Source of the DNA: Porticoccus sp950063125
GTDB lineage: Bacteria > Pseudomonadota > Gammaproteobacteria > Pseudomonadales > Porticoccaceae
DNA length: 64,000 nt
Reading direction: 5' to 3' (one strand)
NCBI RefSeq assembly: GCF_963973895.1
Contig: NZ_CAXBBF010000001.1
Shown here in pieces: positions 35,342-44,905 of the stretch. Below the pieces are notes generated by a model, which did no database searches, was not told the origin of the DNA, and saw only the letters and a program-made list of their open reading frames with translations. A program made the position numbers and the translations under genes. Within the stretch, counting starts at the first letter, position 1; each line of letters opens with the position of its first letter.

Positions 35342-35790
35342 TGGAGATTGTCTACTGGCACTGGCTGGTGTTGGGCATCCTGCTGGTGATCCTGGAGATC
35401 GTCGTACCCAGTTTTACCATCCTCTGGTTTGGTCTCGGCGCGGTCGTGGTGGGTGTGCTGTTGTGGTTGGTGCCGCAGTTGCCGATTGTGGGTCAGCTGT
35501 TAGTCTGGATTCTAGCTTCAGGCGGTTTCGCGCTGTTCTGGTTTAAATACCTGAAACCGCGAATGGTGGATAAAACCCTGGCCGGACTTTCCAGAGAGGC
35601 CGCCATTGGCGAGTCGGGCCGGGTCATAAAACTGCCGGTTGAACACGGCCGGGGGGTGGTGCGTTTTACTACGCCGCTGCTCGGTGCCGATGAATGGGAG
35701 TTTATCTGCGACCAGACGTTATCCCTGGGTGACCGGGTGTTCGTCAAGGAGTTTTCCGGTAATACCCTGGTGGTGGTGAAGCTAGATTGA
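35341..35790 (+). CDS. NfeD-like membrane protein (YbbK type)
   Basis: This 149-residue protein has two or three N-terminal hydrophobic segments and a C-terminal OB-fold (IGESGRVIKLPVEHGRGVVR, GDRVFVKEFSGNTLVV), the short NfeD pattern. NfeD proteins are coupled with stomatin/SPFH partners, and the next gene encodes one, 58 bases downstream. The pair is thought to act in membrane microdomain or protein quality control, but its precise role is not settled. Confidence 0.88.
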   Translation: MEIVYWHWLVLGILLVILEIVVPSFTILWFGLGAVVVGVLLWLVPQLPIVGQLLVWILASGGFALFWFKYLKPRMVDKTLAGLSREAAIGESGRVIKLPVEHGRGVVRFTTPLLGADEWEFICDQTLSLGDRVFVKEFSGNTLVVVKLD

Positions 35791-35848
35791 GTAGCCGACC
35801 GGAATCGACCGGTTTTTGGAATGTTAACTGTTTACCGGAGTGAGTGGC

Positions 35849-36700
35849 ATGGGTGGCACAGTTGTTGTTTTGGCAGTTTTGATACTGCTGGTTATTACCG
35901 TTGGACTGGGTGTCCGGATCGTGCCCCAGGGGAGCAAACATGTGGTTCAGCGGCTTGGCAAGTTTCACAAAATACTGCCGCCGGGGCTGAATATCATTAT
36001 TCCCTATATCGATACCGTGGCCCATCGGGTTTCCACCAAAGATATCGTACTGGATATTCCTTCGCAGGAAGTGATCACCAAGGATAACGTGGTGATCGTC
36101 GCCAATGCCGTGGCCTATATCAATATCGTGGCACCGGAAAAGGCCGTCTACGGGGTCGAGGACTATGAGCTGGCGATTCGCAACCTGGTTCAGACGTCAC
36201 TGCGTTCCATTGTCGGTGAGATGGATCTGGATGATGCACTTTCCTCCAGAGACCAGATCAAGGCCAAGTTGAAAACCTCCATATCCGACGATATTTCCGA
36301 CTGGGGTATTGTGATGAAAACGGTGGAAATTCAGGACATCAATCCCTCCGGAACCATGCAGCAGGCCATGGAAGAGCAGGCTGCTGCCGAGCGCCAGCGC
36401 CGCGCCACCGTGACCCGTGCCGACGGTGAAAAAACGGCGGCCATTCTCGAAGCCGAGGGTCGGCTGGAGGCGTCTCGACGGGATGCCGAGGCCAAGGTGG
36501 TACTGGCAACAGCCACCCAGGAAGCGATCGAAAAAGTGACCGCAGGTATTCAGGACAAGGAATTGCCAGCGGTTTATTTGCTGGGTGAAAAATACGTTGA
36601 GGCGATGCGTGAGCTGGCCGTCTCAGAGAACGCCAAACTGGTGCTGTTGCCGGGTGATATTCCCGCTGCGGTCAGGGGGTTGATGAGTACGACCAAATAG
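35849..36700 (+). CDS. Stomatin-like SPFH/band 7 protein (QmcA type)
   Basis: This 283-residue protein has an N-terminal membrane anchor and an SPFH domain (VPQGSKHVVQRLGKFHKILP, GLNIIIPYIDTVAHRVS), then an Ala/Glu-rich coiled coil (about 175-230) and a hydrophobic C-terminal stretch. It belongs to the QmcA/stomatin group that pairs with NfeD. ATG 35849 is used because CGGAG lies 10 bases upstream; GTG 35840 is an alternative. These proteins form oligomers in the membrane and may scaffold FtsH-type proteases. Confidence 0.92.
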   Translation: MGGTVVVLAVLILLVITVGLGVRIVPQGSKHVVQRLGKFHKILPPGLNIIIPYIDTVAHRVSTKDIVLDIPSQEVITKDNVVIVANAVAYINIVAPEKAVYGVEDYELAIRNLVQTSLRSIVGEMDLDDALSSRDQIKAKLKTSISDDISDWGIVMKTVEIQDINPSGTMQQAMEEQAAAERQRRATVTRADGEKTAAILEAEGRLEASRRDAEAKVVLATATQEAIEKVTAGIQDKELPAVYLLGEKYVEAMRELAVSENAKLVLLPGDIPAAVRGLMSTTK

Positions 36701-36819
36701 CCCGTCTGTGTAAAGGGTTTCTGTCAACTGATTCTGCGCAAAAACGTTTTGTACGGATAGGGTTTAAACCTCTGTCGTATGATCTGACGGGAGAAATTAC
36801 ATTGGAGAACAGGACATTG

Positions 36820-37203
36820 ATGTTGCGACTACCACTCATTTTACTGTTGTCCGTCATGGCAGCGGGCTGTAGCAGTCAGCGCCAATCCGGTTACGGTGCA
36901 ACGGACGGTATTATTATCGATACTCAGGGCGTAGACATGTCCTATTACCGCGCGGACCTTGCCGACTGCCAGCGCTATGCTTCCGAGGTGCCTGTGGCGG
37001 AGCGAACGGCAACCTCCGCAGCAGGTGGCGCTGTGGTCGGCGGTGTTGTCGGGGCCATTGTCGGTGATTCCGGCACTGCCAAGAAAGGGGCCGGTGTCGG
37101 AGCCGTCACTGGTGCTATCAAGGGTGTGTCATCCGGTAGTGCCGAACGCAAACGCGTAGTCAAGAACTGTCTGCGGGGCCGTGGTTACCGGGTACTGAAT
37201 TAG
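36820..37203 (+). CDS. Glycine-zipper lipoprotein
   Basis: This 127-residue protein has a lipoprotein signal (VMAAGC, Cys 17) and a glycine-zipper segment (about 70-110: GGAVVGGVVGAIVGDSG, GAGVGAVTGAIKGV). Such segments are found in envelope lipoproteins of the SlyB/YMGG type. AGGA lies 6 bases before ATG 36820; the frame begins at TTG 36802. It ends only 30 bases from a convergent gene, with no obvious terminator between. Confidence 0.82.
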   Translation: MLRLPLILLLSVMAAGCSSQRQSGYGATDGIIIDTQGVDMSYYRADLADCQRYASEVPVAERTATSAAGGAVVGGVVGAIVGDSGTAKKGAGVGAVTGAIKGVSSGSAERKRVVKNCLRGRGYRVLN

Positions 37204-37233
37204 CTGCCAGGAATTTTTGATGTGGCGGGTCCG

Positions 37234-37986
37234 TCAGGCAATCAGCATCAAGGGGTAGGGCAGTAAATCGGGCAGGTCGGCCAACTCCGTGGCCGACAAC
37301 TTTTCGAAGTTCATTTTTGACATCATGATCAGTGATTCTGCCGGTAGCCGCAAGCACAGTAAATGTCCCGGATGAATGGATTTAACCCGCTGAAAGTGCA
37401 CTCTCACGCCATCAACCGGCAGCTGGTCAGCAATCTCCGCAGGCAGCGCTGTATCGCTCAACAGGGTGACATCCGATACCATCCCATTGACCGCTAGCCG
37501 TCTCACTACCTCCAGTGCCCGATGAAATTGTGGGGATGCGTCGTAAATCAGCACCAGTGGTTGGCTGGCTCGCGAGGATAGCCTTCGCGGGCGAGGTCTG
37601 GCCGAAGTACGGATCCGCCCCGGAAAAAAAATATCGTACCCCTCGTGGGATAATGCGCACGGCGCCAGCATCCCGCTCTCAATATGGAAGGTACAGGTCA
37701 CCTGCTGTTGTGAAGATAACTGCTCCAGTAGTCGCTGTGCCCTGGATGACGCCATTTTGCTGGACCTGATCATGGCGTCCCGACCCAGTAACCGTTCCTC
37801 GCCCGAAAGGCTGGAAATTTCTCGGGCAAAGGGCAACCCCGCCGCGGCCAGCAATCGACTGTCCTCGATATACAGGCCGGCGAGCGATGCGTTTAGCCAT
37901 CTCGCCATGGTCACCAGTGACAAAAGGCTGGCCTCGGTGATACTCAGCGCGTCCAGCGCGATTAAAATTCTGCGCTCAGTCTGCAC
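37234..37986 (-). CDS. Universal-stress-like protein downstream of Lon-like protease
   Basis: This 250-residue protein starts RRILIALDALSITEASL, similar to the first strand and helix of universal stress domains, and has LNASLAGLYIEDSRL, but the usual G-x2-G-x9-G-S nucleotide motif is not visible. The second half (VLIYDASPQFHRALEVV) is again Usp-like. The likely start is GTG 37986, which overlaps the end of the Lon-like gene by 11 bases, so the two are coupled. Function is unknown; the call is tentative. Confidence 0.65.
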   Translation of the reverse strand: MQTERRILIALDALSITEASLLSLVTMARWLNASLAGLYIEDSRLLAAAGLPFAREISSLSGEERLLGRDAMIRSSKMASSRAQRLLEQLSSQQQVTCTFHIESGMLAPCALSHEGYDIFFPGRIRTSARPRPRRLSSRASQPLVLIYDASPQFHRALEVVRRLAVNGMVSDVTLLSDTALPAEIADQLPVDGVRVHFQRVKSIHPGHLLCLRLPAESLIMMSKMNFEKLSATELADLPDLLPYPLMLIA

Positions 37987-40396
37987 GGTTATCGCCCCGC
38001 GTATTATCGACCGAAAATTTTCGGGCGACTTGTATCCACGTTTCAATCTTTGCCATCACCTTGCCGTTCACTGAGTCAGCCGGATACTCATCATGCTCAT
38101 TGGGTTCACCAGCGGGCAGTCCCGTGAGTAGCGTGAGGGCCTCATCAATCGTGGAGATGGCATAGATATGAAAGGCACCCCGTTTAACGGCATCGATCAC
38201 GCGCTCCTCTAGCATCAGGTGCTGGGTATTGGCAGCGGGCATCACCACCCCCTGGTCACCGGTCAGCCCGCGGGCATCGCAAATATCGTAAAAGCCCTCG
38301 ATTTTCTGGTTGATACCGCCAATCGCCTGAACCTGCCCATGTTGATTAATCGACCCGGTCACCGCGAGGGATTGCCTGATAGGGATATCGGCTATCGCCG
38401 AGAGCAGCACAGTAATTTCTGCCACAGAGGCGCTGTCGCCTTCAATCCCACCATAGGATTGCTCGAAGACCAGGCTGGCAGTGACCGGTAGCGGTCGGTC
38501 TCTGGCATAGCGGTTCGCGATAAAGGCAGAGAGAATTAACACGGCCTTTGAGTGAATATTGCCGCCCAGTTTTACCTCGCGCTCGATATCCAGCACTTTG
38601 CCGTGTCCGAGCCGGGCCTGGGCAGTAATACGGGTGGGGCGGCCAAATGCGTACTCGCCCAGTTGGTAGACAGAAAGCCCGTTGATCTGGGCGATATGCT
38701 CGCCGCGGGTGTCCACCAACTGTATTTCCCTGAGGATGCTCTCATGGACCCGCTCCCTGAATTGGTCCATTCGCCTCGAGGCCGCCTCGATTGCGGCCCG
38801 GACATGCACGATGCTAATCTGTTCTGCATTGGCCTGCCCGGCAAGATAGTCACTCTCACAGAGCAGATCCGTGAGGAGGTTGAGATGCAGGGGCAATTTC
38901 TGGGCGTCCTCAAGCAGACGGGAGCCCTGCTCAATCACCCGCGCCACAGCGCTCTGGTCGAGTGGCCGAATTCCCTTGCGGTGTTGCAGTGAGGCGATCA
39001 ATCGGGCGTAACCCAGTGTATTGGCATCGGTGCGGGGCAGCTCTTCGGACAGGTCGGCTGGGACTTTAAAGAGCAGGTTGAAATCTGGATCGTAGGCCTG
39101 CAGCAGGTAGTACACGGTTCTGTCACCCAGCAGAATAACCTTGATGTCCAGCGGTACCGGTTCCGGCTCAAGTGATTTGGTGCTCACCAGACTGAGCAAC
39201 TGGTCAATCGACTCGATCCGTGCTTCCCGGGACTGTAGTGCGCGTTTGAGGGCATCCCAGGCAAAGGGATTGGTGAGGACCTTAACGGCATCCAGTAGCA
39301 GGTAACCGCCGTTGGCGCGGTGTAGCGCACCGCCTTTTATCAGGGTGAAATCGGTGGTCAGGGTGCCGTACTGTGCTTCATGCTCGACCCGGCCCAGCAG
39401 ATTGCTCAGGGACGGGTTGTTTTCATAGACAATGGGCGCCGTGCAGGCCCCGCCGTTATCCACCAATACATTGACCCGGTACATCGGGAATTCGTGTACC
39501 CGGTTTTTCAGGTTTTCCGGGACACTGGAATGTTCTTCCTCTTCACGGAATGCATCCACATTTTCAATCACATCCTGTTTCACCAGAGCGAGGAACTCGA
39601 CCACATCGGGGTAATCGGCGTAGCGGTTTTGCAGTTCCCTGAATATCTGTCCCACCGCATTCTGGACGATGGACTGATTCAGTTTTTTGAATTGTTCCCG
39701 GCTTGCTTTCACCCACATCGGCATTTTTTGCACAAGCCCTTTCAGTTCTTCCTTAAGCTCGTTAATTTTCTGCTCGATGGCAGTTTTTTCATCGTCGCTC
39801 AGGGCTTCAAATTCTTCCGAGGTAATGATTTTGTCATTGACCAGTGGCGCGAGTGTGTAGCCAGAAGGTGTTTCGAGCATTGAGATATTTCGTGCTTTCG
39901 CTTTTTCTTTTAACTCTGAAAATGCCTGTCGCTCCTGATCGTTGAATGCATCGCTAATGTCATTAAGCCTTGCTTTGTATTCCGCACTTTGAAATACGCC
40001 GGGAATGGTGACCAGCAAATCTTCAATGCATTGCTCCATATCCTTGCGTAACTGTTGCGCCAGGCCACAGGGCAGCCTTAACACTTTTGGTTGATGGGGT
40101 GCACTGAAGTTATTGACGTAGCACCAATCGCTCGGCTTCGGCCGGTCAAATGTCTGTTGGTGCAGAAAATCCTGCAACATCTCGTGTTTGCCCATACCGG
40201 AAGAGCCCAGCACGTAGATGTTGTAACCTTCGTGGCGGATTCCCAGCCCGAAGCGCAGGGCGTCAAGGGCGCGATCCTGGCCATAGTAATTATCGAGGTG
40301 CTCGAGTTCAGTCGTATCACCGAAGGGCAGGGTGGCTGGATCACAATGCCGGTAGAGACTGTCGGCTGGTAAAGGCAATGGCTGTTTGTTATTCAC
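37976..40396 (-). CDS. Lon-like ATP-dependent protease (YcbZ/LonB type)
   Basis: This 806-residue protein has an AAA-like region with P-loop LGSSGMGKHEML near 63-74, a long helical insert (about 150-290), and a C-terminal Lon protease domain. The Ser-Lys dyad is visible as Ser 655 in EGDSAS and Lys 698 in GGINQKIEGF. It lacks the N-terminal substrate domain of classical Lon. The family is annotated as putative Lon protease and is soluble here (no hydrophobic segments). ATG 40396 gives the normal length. The 200 bases between it and regA hold nothing I can name. Confidence 0.9.
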   Translation of the reverse strand: MNNKQPLPLPADSLYRHCDPATLPFGDTTELEHLDNYYGQDRALDALRFGLGIRHEGYNIYVLGSSGMGKHEMLQDFLHQQTFDRPKPSDWCYVNNFSAPHQPKVLRLPCGLAQQLRKDMEQCIEDLLVTIPGVFQSAEYKARLNDISDAFNDQERQAFSELKEKAKARNISMLETPSGYTLAPLVNDKIITSEEFEALSDDEKTAIEQKINELKEELKGLVQKMPMWVKASREQFKKLNQSIVQNAVGQIFRELQNRYADYPDVVEFLALVKQDVIENVDAFREEEEHSSVPENLKNRVHEFPMYRVNVLVDNGGACTAPIVYENNPSLSNLLGRVEHEAQYGTLTTDFTLIKGGALHRANGGYLLLDAVKVLTNPFAWDALKRALQSREARIESIDQLLSLVSTKSLEPEPVPLDIKVILLGDRTVYYLLQAYDPDFNLLFKVPADLSEELPRTDANTLGYARLIASLQHRKGIRPLDQSAVARVIEQGSRLLEDAQKLPLHLNLLTDLLCESDYLAGQANAEQISIVHVRAAIEAASRRMDQFRERVHESILREIQLVDTRGEHIAQINGLSVYQLGEYAFGRPTRITAQARLGHGKVLDIEREVKLGGNIHSKAVLILSAFIANRYARDRPLPVTASLVFEQSYGGIEGDSASVAEITVLLSAIADIPIRQSLAVTGSINQHGQVQAIGGINQKIEGFYDICDARGLTGDQGVVMPAANTQHLMLEERVIDAVKRGAFHIYAISTIDEALTLLTGLPAGEPNEHDEYPADSVNGKVMAKIETWIQVARKFSVDNTRGDNRAD

Positions 40397-40596
40397 TGAT
40401 TACTCTCTGTTGCGTCAAATCGGATGTGAAAAAAGGTGGCTTCACGCTGGACGAGCCGGTTTTATTATCAGTTTAGTGTCCGGATGCACTGTTGACCATA
40501 TTGCAGAGGCCACGGCAGTTAAAGCAACTTCTACAGGCTTTATTGGCTCAGGAATGGGTGGTGCTCAGATGGCCAGAAACAGGCGACCGGCAACAA

Positions 40597-41133
40597 CTAT
40601 TGTTTTACCGGACGTTTTTGCAGTTTGCGTTGCAGGGTGCGGCGGTGCATGCCGAGACGGCGAGCCGTGGCGGAAATATTGCCGGCATTTTCTGCCAGAA
40701 CCCGCTGGATATGTTCCCATTCAAGACGTTCCACCGAGGGCGGATCTTCTCTGATCCCGGTTGCCAAGGGGATGGCATCGGTATCGAATGCCGCGAGAAT
40801 ATCCTCCACCGAGGCGGGTTTGCAGAGGTAGTTCAGGGCCCCCAGCTTGATGGCTTCCACCGCCGTGGAGATACTGGAATAGCCGGTGAGGATCAGCACC
40901 TCGAGCTGGGGGTTGATCCGAATCAACTGCGGCAGCAGGTGAAGCCCTGACTCGGATTCCAGTTTCAGGTCCACCACGGCCCGGCGGGGGTTGTGTTGCC
41001 GGCACAAGTCCAGGGCCTCGGTGGCAGTGCCTGCGGTGAGTACCTGATAGCCGCGGCGGGTCATGGCGCGCCCGAGAATACGGGTGAATGTGGCATCATC
41101 ATCCACGATAAGCAGATAGTGATTATCGGACAT
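40597..41133 (-). CDS. regA: RegA/PrrA/RoxR-type response regulator
   Basis: This 178-residue regulator has a receiver domain (LLIVDDDATFTR, phosphoacceptor Asp in AVVDLKLESESG, Lys in LCKPASVED) and a short Fis-type helix-turn-helix (NISATARRLGMHRRTLQRKL). The size and DNA-binding helix match RegA, PrrA, ActR and RoxR. Start ATG 41133 lies 5 bases after AGGA and overlaps the end of regB by 11 bases; ATG 41139 is an alternative. In Pseudomonas the pair RoxSR responds to respiratory redox state and cyanide. Targets here are unknown. Confidence 0.9.
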   Translation of the reverse strand: MSDNHYLLIVDDDATFTRILGRAMTRRGYQVLTAGTATEALDLCRQHNPRRAVVDLKLESESGLHLLPQLIRINPQLEVLILTGYSSISTAVEAIKLGALNYLCKPASVEDILAAFDTDAIPLATGIREDPPSVERLEWEHIQRVLAENAGNISATARRLGMHRRTLQRKLQKRPVKQ

Positions 41134-42391
41134 GGGCATCCTGTATCGGCAGAATCACTTTGGCTTCACTGCCGGATTCCCGGCCGGGTTTGATGTCGAC
41201 GGTGCCGCCGTAGCGTTGCAGTGTGGCCTGGGTCAGAAACAGCCCAAGCCCCATTCCCTCTGGCTTGCTGGAGGTAAAGGCCGTGCCGAGTCTGCCCCGC
41301 AACCGTGGTGCAACACCGTCACCATAATCCCTGATGCAGAGCTCAATTTGCTGCCGGTCCCAGCGCACCTGTATGTCAATCCGATCGGGACTGGCATCGG
41401 CCGCATTGTTGAGCAGGCTGGTCAGTGACTGGGCGATGGTCGGGTGCAGGCGAGTGTGAATATCCGGCAGGTTATCCGGATAACGGATGTTGGCCTGTAC
41501 GCCGGGACGCATCAGCTGCCAGCGTTCGAATAACCTGTCAAAGTAATGTTGCAGGGCGATATCTTCCCCGCCGTCGGCGCTGCCTTCCGCAGTGGCCACC
41601 AGTTGCTTCAGGGTAAGCCGACACTGTTCAATCTGCTGCTGCAAGGTGTTCAGGTCGTCATTTGAACCGGACTGGTCTGCCACCATTTCGTCTGCCAGAA
41701 TTTTCATGGTGTTGAGTGGAGTCCCCAGTTCATGGGCTGTACCCGCAGCCAGTGAACCGATGGCCAGCAGCTGTTCATCCCGCAGCTGGTTTTCCCGCTG
41801 TGTGGTCAGCTGTTCCTCCTGCTGTTTCAAGGTGCGGGCCATACGGGTCACAAAATAGGTAATCAGCCCCGCGCTGACCGCGAAGTTAAGCCACATGCCA
41901 AGAATATGCAGATTGCTGACGCCGTCGTGATGATGGCCTGGCGCCAGGGCTGGAATGGGCAGGTAAAAGTTCAGCAGCCAGCTGTAGGCCGCCAGTGAAA
42001 GTAGCGTTATGGTCCAGGTATAACGCAGGGGCAATGTGGTCGCCGCAATGCTGATGGGCACAAGATAGTAGGAAATGAACGGGTTTGAGGCGCCGCCACT
42101 AAAAAAAAGCAGGGCAGTAAAAAACAGGATGTCCACCAGTAGGTGGCAGAAAAATTCCAGTTCGGTAATGATTGGGTAACGGAAGGTGCGCCACCAGGTG
42201 GTGGTAATGACAATGGCGTAGAGGGCGAGAATGGCTCCCAGGATCAGTATGGGTAACCCGATATCCCGGATCTGACTGAAAAAAAGCAGGGCCAGAATCT
42301 GGCCCCCAAGAGCGATGTTGCGGATGACGCTCAGCTGGCGCAGGTTTTGCCGCGCTGCCGAGTGTCTGAATGAATCAAGGGTGGTGACCAT
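41123..42391 (-). CDS. regB: RegB/PrrB/RoxS-type redox sensor histidine kinase
   Basis: This 422-residue sensor has six hydrophobic segments, the quinone-linked heptapeptide GGASNPF (99-105), the phosphoacceptor His 220 in AGTAHELGTPLNTMK, and a Cys 257 in QQQIEQCRLT at the place of the redox-active Cys of RegB. The ATPase domain shows NNAADASPD, DYGDGV and GMGLGLFL. These residues suggest it can sense quinone redox state as RegB does. It precedes regA in one coupled unit. Confidence 0.93.
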   Translation of the reverse strand: MVTTLDSFRHSAARQNLRQLSVIRNIALGGQILALLFFSQIRDIGLPILILGAILALYAIVITTTWWRTFRYPIITELEFFCHLLVDILFFTALLFFSGGASNPFISYYLVPISIAATTLPLRYTWTITLLSLAAYSWLLNFYLPIPALAPGHHHDGVSNLHILGMWLNFAVSAGLITYFVTRMARTLKQQEEQLTTQRENQLRDEQLLAIGSLAAGTAHELGTPLNTMKILADEMVADQSGSNDDLNTLQQQIEQCRLTLKQLVATAEGSADGGEDIALQHYFDRLFERWQLMRPGVQANIRYPDNLPDIHTRLHPTIAQSLTSLLNNAADASPDRIDIQVRWDRQQIELCIRDYGDGVAPRLRGRLGTAFTSSKPEGMGLGLFLTQATLQRYGGTVDIKPGRESGSEAKVILPIQDAHVR

Positions 42392-42417
42392 GACCGGATA
42401 TTACCAGAATGGTCAGG

Positions 42418-44511
42418 TTACCAGTGCAGAGTTGCTGCCAGATAAATATTCCGGCCTGCCCCCGGTAACCGCTCTCCCAAAGCTATATCGCTGTCGCCAT
42501 TGCGGTTGTAGCCGGCGAGGTGATCCTCGTAGCGATTGTCGAACAGGTTTTCCACGCCGCCGGACAGAGTCAGTTGCGGTGTCAGCCGGTAGCTGCCGGA
42601 CAGATTGAGGATCCCGTAGCCGGCGGTTTTTTCCTCCTGATTAAAGTCGGATACCTTGTTCTGGCTGGCGTAGAGCACCGATTCCAGGGCCAGCATCAGG
42701 GCGCGCTGTTCGTAGATCAGGGACAGGCGGTTGTTGAGAGGCGCCACCCGGTACAGGTCATCATCCTCATCCCGGCGCTTGCCGCGCACATAGCTGAGGT
42801 TGCCCTCCAGGCGAAGGGTGGAGGAAATCAGGTAGCCGTAGCCCATGTCCGCGCCGTACATTTTGGCGTCCACATTGTCGAACATCAGTGCCGCCTCACC
42901 GCTCATCATGGTGCTGAGCATATTGGCGGTGGCATTGTCGGACGGTACGCCCTGGATGTAGTCGTCGATGTGGCGGTAGAACAGTTGGGGTGTTGCCCAG
43001 GCTTTGCCGGTCTGCCAGTCGATACCGACAGTGACCTCGTGGGCGGTTTCCTCGTCCAGGTCCAGATTGCCAATATAGTTGCGACCGTCCGCCAGACCAC
43101 CGGTGGCTGTCAGCGGCAACCAGAGGTAGCGTTCCTGGTAGGAAGGCGCGCGGTTCTTGCGGCCCAGGCCCAGGTTCAGTCTGGTGGTATCGGTGAGCGG
43201 AAGGCTCAGGTTAAGGGCCAGGTCAAGATAGGTAAAATCTTCGTCCAGATCGCCGTTGTTAAAAACTGTCGCCAGCATATTGGCATTCATCGCCATCATT
43301 CCCGTCAGGCCGCTGGCGCCGACGGACTCGCTGTTCATTTTCACCCGGTTGACCCGCGCGCCGGTCTGCACATGCCACTCGCCGATGTCGCCTTCCCACT
43401 CGGTGAAAATGCCGTAGGTGTCCCGTTCCGCATCGTTGAAGTTGGCCACTTCAAACATCGCGTTGTTGGGGTTGGAGATGGTGGCCGTGTGGACCGTCTC
43501 GTTGCCGTCCGAGCCCAGGGTCAGAAAGCCGCTGACCATCGGCCAGCGGGCCTGCAGGGACCAGGCGGTATTGTGGGCGGTGGTGTTGTTGATACGGTAC
43601 CTGGCCAGCGAGTCGGGGGCGGTTCGCTGGGAATAATTGTCCATTTTGTGATCGACGTGGTTGTAGGAGAGATGGCCGCTGAGGACAACCTCCCCGAGGA
43701 TGGTGCTGACATTGGCGCCCACGGTATCGCCGTCGATGTAGTTGATGTCCATGGGCAACGCGGGGGTGCCCGTGTCCCGGGTGTCCAGCTCTCCGGTATA
43801 GATTTCGATGCTGCTGTTGTCGTTGCGCCAGCCGTAGCTGAGGTCGTAGCGGCCCCGCCGGTACTGGCTGCCACCGATCTTGTCATCGTCGCCGACGCGG
43901 GTTTCGTTGCCTTCGTCGTGACTAAACATTGCTGACAGTTTATGGCGGTTGTTGGCCAGCGTGGATTTCAGGGCGGTGTTGGAGCCATCGCTGACACCGT
44001 TGAAACGGCTGGCGATGGAGCCGGAGACGTTGAAGTCATCACTGTCGTTGAATTCGCCGCGGTCCAGGATGGCGGTGATGTGCCCGCCGATGCTCTCCTG
44101 GGCGGCACTGACCGGGGCGATGCCCCGATCCACATTAAGGGATTTCAGCAGCAGGGGCGGTGTGTAGGTCAGCGGTGCGTCCATGGCGTTGGGACCACCA
44201 GTGAGAGTCGGTGCGTGGTCGATATGAATGCTGACGCGGTCGCCGTAGAGTCCGCGGTATTGAGCGATTCCCGTCACCGGACCGTTGCTGTTGACGTTGG
44301 CGCCGGGCACACGTTTCAACAGTGCCGAGCTGTCCAGCAGCGGGAGCTCTCCGGGTGATCTGTCCAGCGTCAGCAGGGTCGAGGACTGTACACCGGTCAC
44401 CTCGATTTCTTCGGGGATGTTGTGATCCGCTAGTATCGGGGCGGGTAGGGTGCTCAGCAATAGCGTGGCTACAACAATGTCGCGCTTCACGGGGCCGTCC
44501 TTCTGGGTCAT
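42418..44511 (-). CDS. TonB-dependent receptor, OprC/NosA-like (copper-type)
   Basis: This 697-residue protein has a signal peptide, a TonB-box-like EEIEVTG, a plug (about 40-150) and a beta-barrel that ends with an aromatic residue (TLHW). The plug stretch GPNAMDAPLTY resembles the copper-binding region of P. aeruginosa OprC (CPNHM), and HKM (288-290) matches its HxM motif at similar spacing, 178 residues from Met 110. The OprC Cys ligand is Gly 106 here. It lies downstream of a metal exporter and DUF3240 gene on the same strand, with a 103-base gap. ATG 44511 is preferred; GTG 44490 is also possible. Confidence 0.85.
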   Translation of the reverse strand: MTQKDGPVKRDIVVATLLLSTLPAPILADHNIPEEIEVTGVQSSTLLTLDRSPGELPLLDSSALLKRVPGANVNSNGPVTGIAQYRGLYGDRVSIHIDHAPTLTGGPNAMDAPLTYTPPLLLKSLNVDRGIAPVSAAQESIGGHITAILDRGEFNDSDDFNVSGSIASRFNGVSDGSNTALKSTLANNRHKLSAMFSHDEGNETRVGDDDKIGGSQYRRGRYDLSYGWRNDNSSIEIYTGELDTRDTGTPALPMDINYIDGDTVGANVSTILGEVVLSGHLSYNHVDHKMDNYSQRTAPDSLARYRINNTTAHNTAWSLQARWPMVSGFLTLGSDGNETVHTATISNPNNAMFEVANFNDAERDTYGIFTEWEGDIGEWHVQTGARVNRVKMNSESVGASGLTGMMAMNANMLATVFNNGDLDEDFTYLDLALNLSLPLTDTTRLNLGLGRKNRAPSYQERYLWLPLTATGGLADGRNYIGNLDLDEETAHEVTVGIDWQTGKAWATPQLFYRHIDDYIQGVPSDNATANMLSTMMSGEAALMFDNVDAKMYGADMGYGYLISSTLRLEGNLSYVRGKRRDEDDDLYRVAPLNNRLSLIYEQRALMLALESVLYASQNKVSDFNQEEKTAGYGILNLSGSYRLTPQLTLSGGVENLFDNRYEDHLAGYNRNGDSDIALGERLPGAGRNIYLAATLHW

Positions 44512-44614
44512 ATCGAATGGCCGGCATCTTACTGTGGAAGCAACCCTTTGGGGATGTGACAAATTGTCGCACTTGCTGGTCCGCGGCCATCAATGTCGGG
44601 TCGGAAATTCACTA

Positions 44615-44905
44615 TCAAAAGCGGCCACTGCGGGCCACAGGAAGCTGCCAGTAATAAATACCCTTGCCGACTTCTTCGGCGAGTCTGGCGATCAGACTGT
44701 CCACCTGTTGTTCAGGCAACAGGATTTCAAACTGCACCCGCTTCCGGCGTCCGCTCACCTGTTCAGCAATGGAGAGGCGGCCCTGCTCACCGTGACCGTG
44801 TACCGAGTAGGAAGTAAAACCGCCCAGTTCTTCCAGTGAAAGTAGATAGTCCACCAGTTCCTCTTCCAGTTCGGGGGTGATGTTCAGTACCAGCAGGGTG
44901 TTCAT
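44615..44905 (-). CDS. DUF3240 family protein
   Basis: This 96-residue protein begins MNTLLVLNITPELEEELVDY and fits DUF3240, a small ferredoxin-like-fold family usually encoded beside CusA/CzcA-type exporters. It has no signal peptide, so it is probably cytosolic and may sense or bind metal like P-II-type proteins; that is inference. Its ATG overlaps the exporter stop (ATGA), so both are made together. Confidence 0.85.
   Translation of the reverse strand: MNTLLVLNITPELEEELVDYLLSLEELGGFTSYSVHGHGEQGRLSIAEQVSGRRKRVQFEILLPEQQVDSLIARLAEEVGKGIYYWQLPVARSGRF

Noticed and set aside
42520..43935. Long plus-strand open frame (471 codons) opposite the TonB-dependent receptor
   Set aside because: It is a shadow of a GC-rich real gene: Gly/Val-rich product, no domain, and the minus strand encodes a complete receptor.
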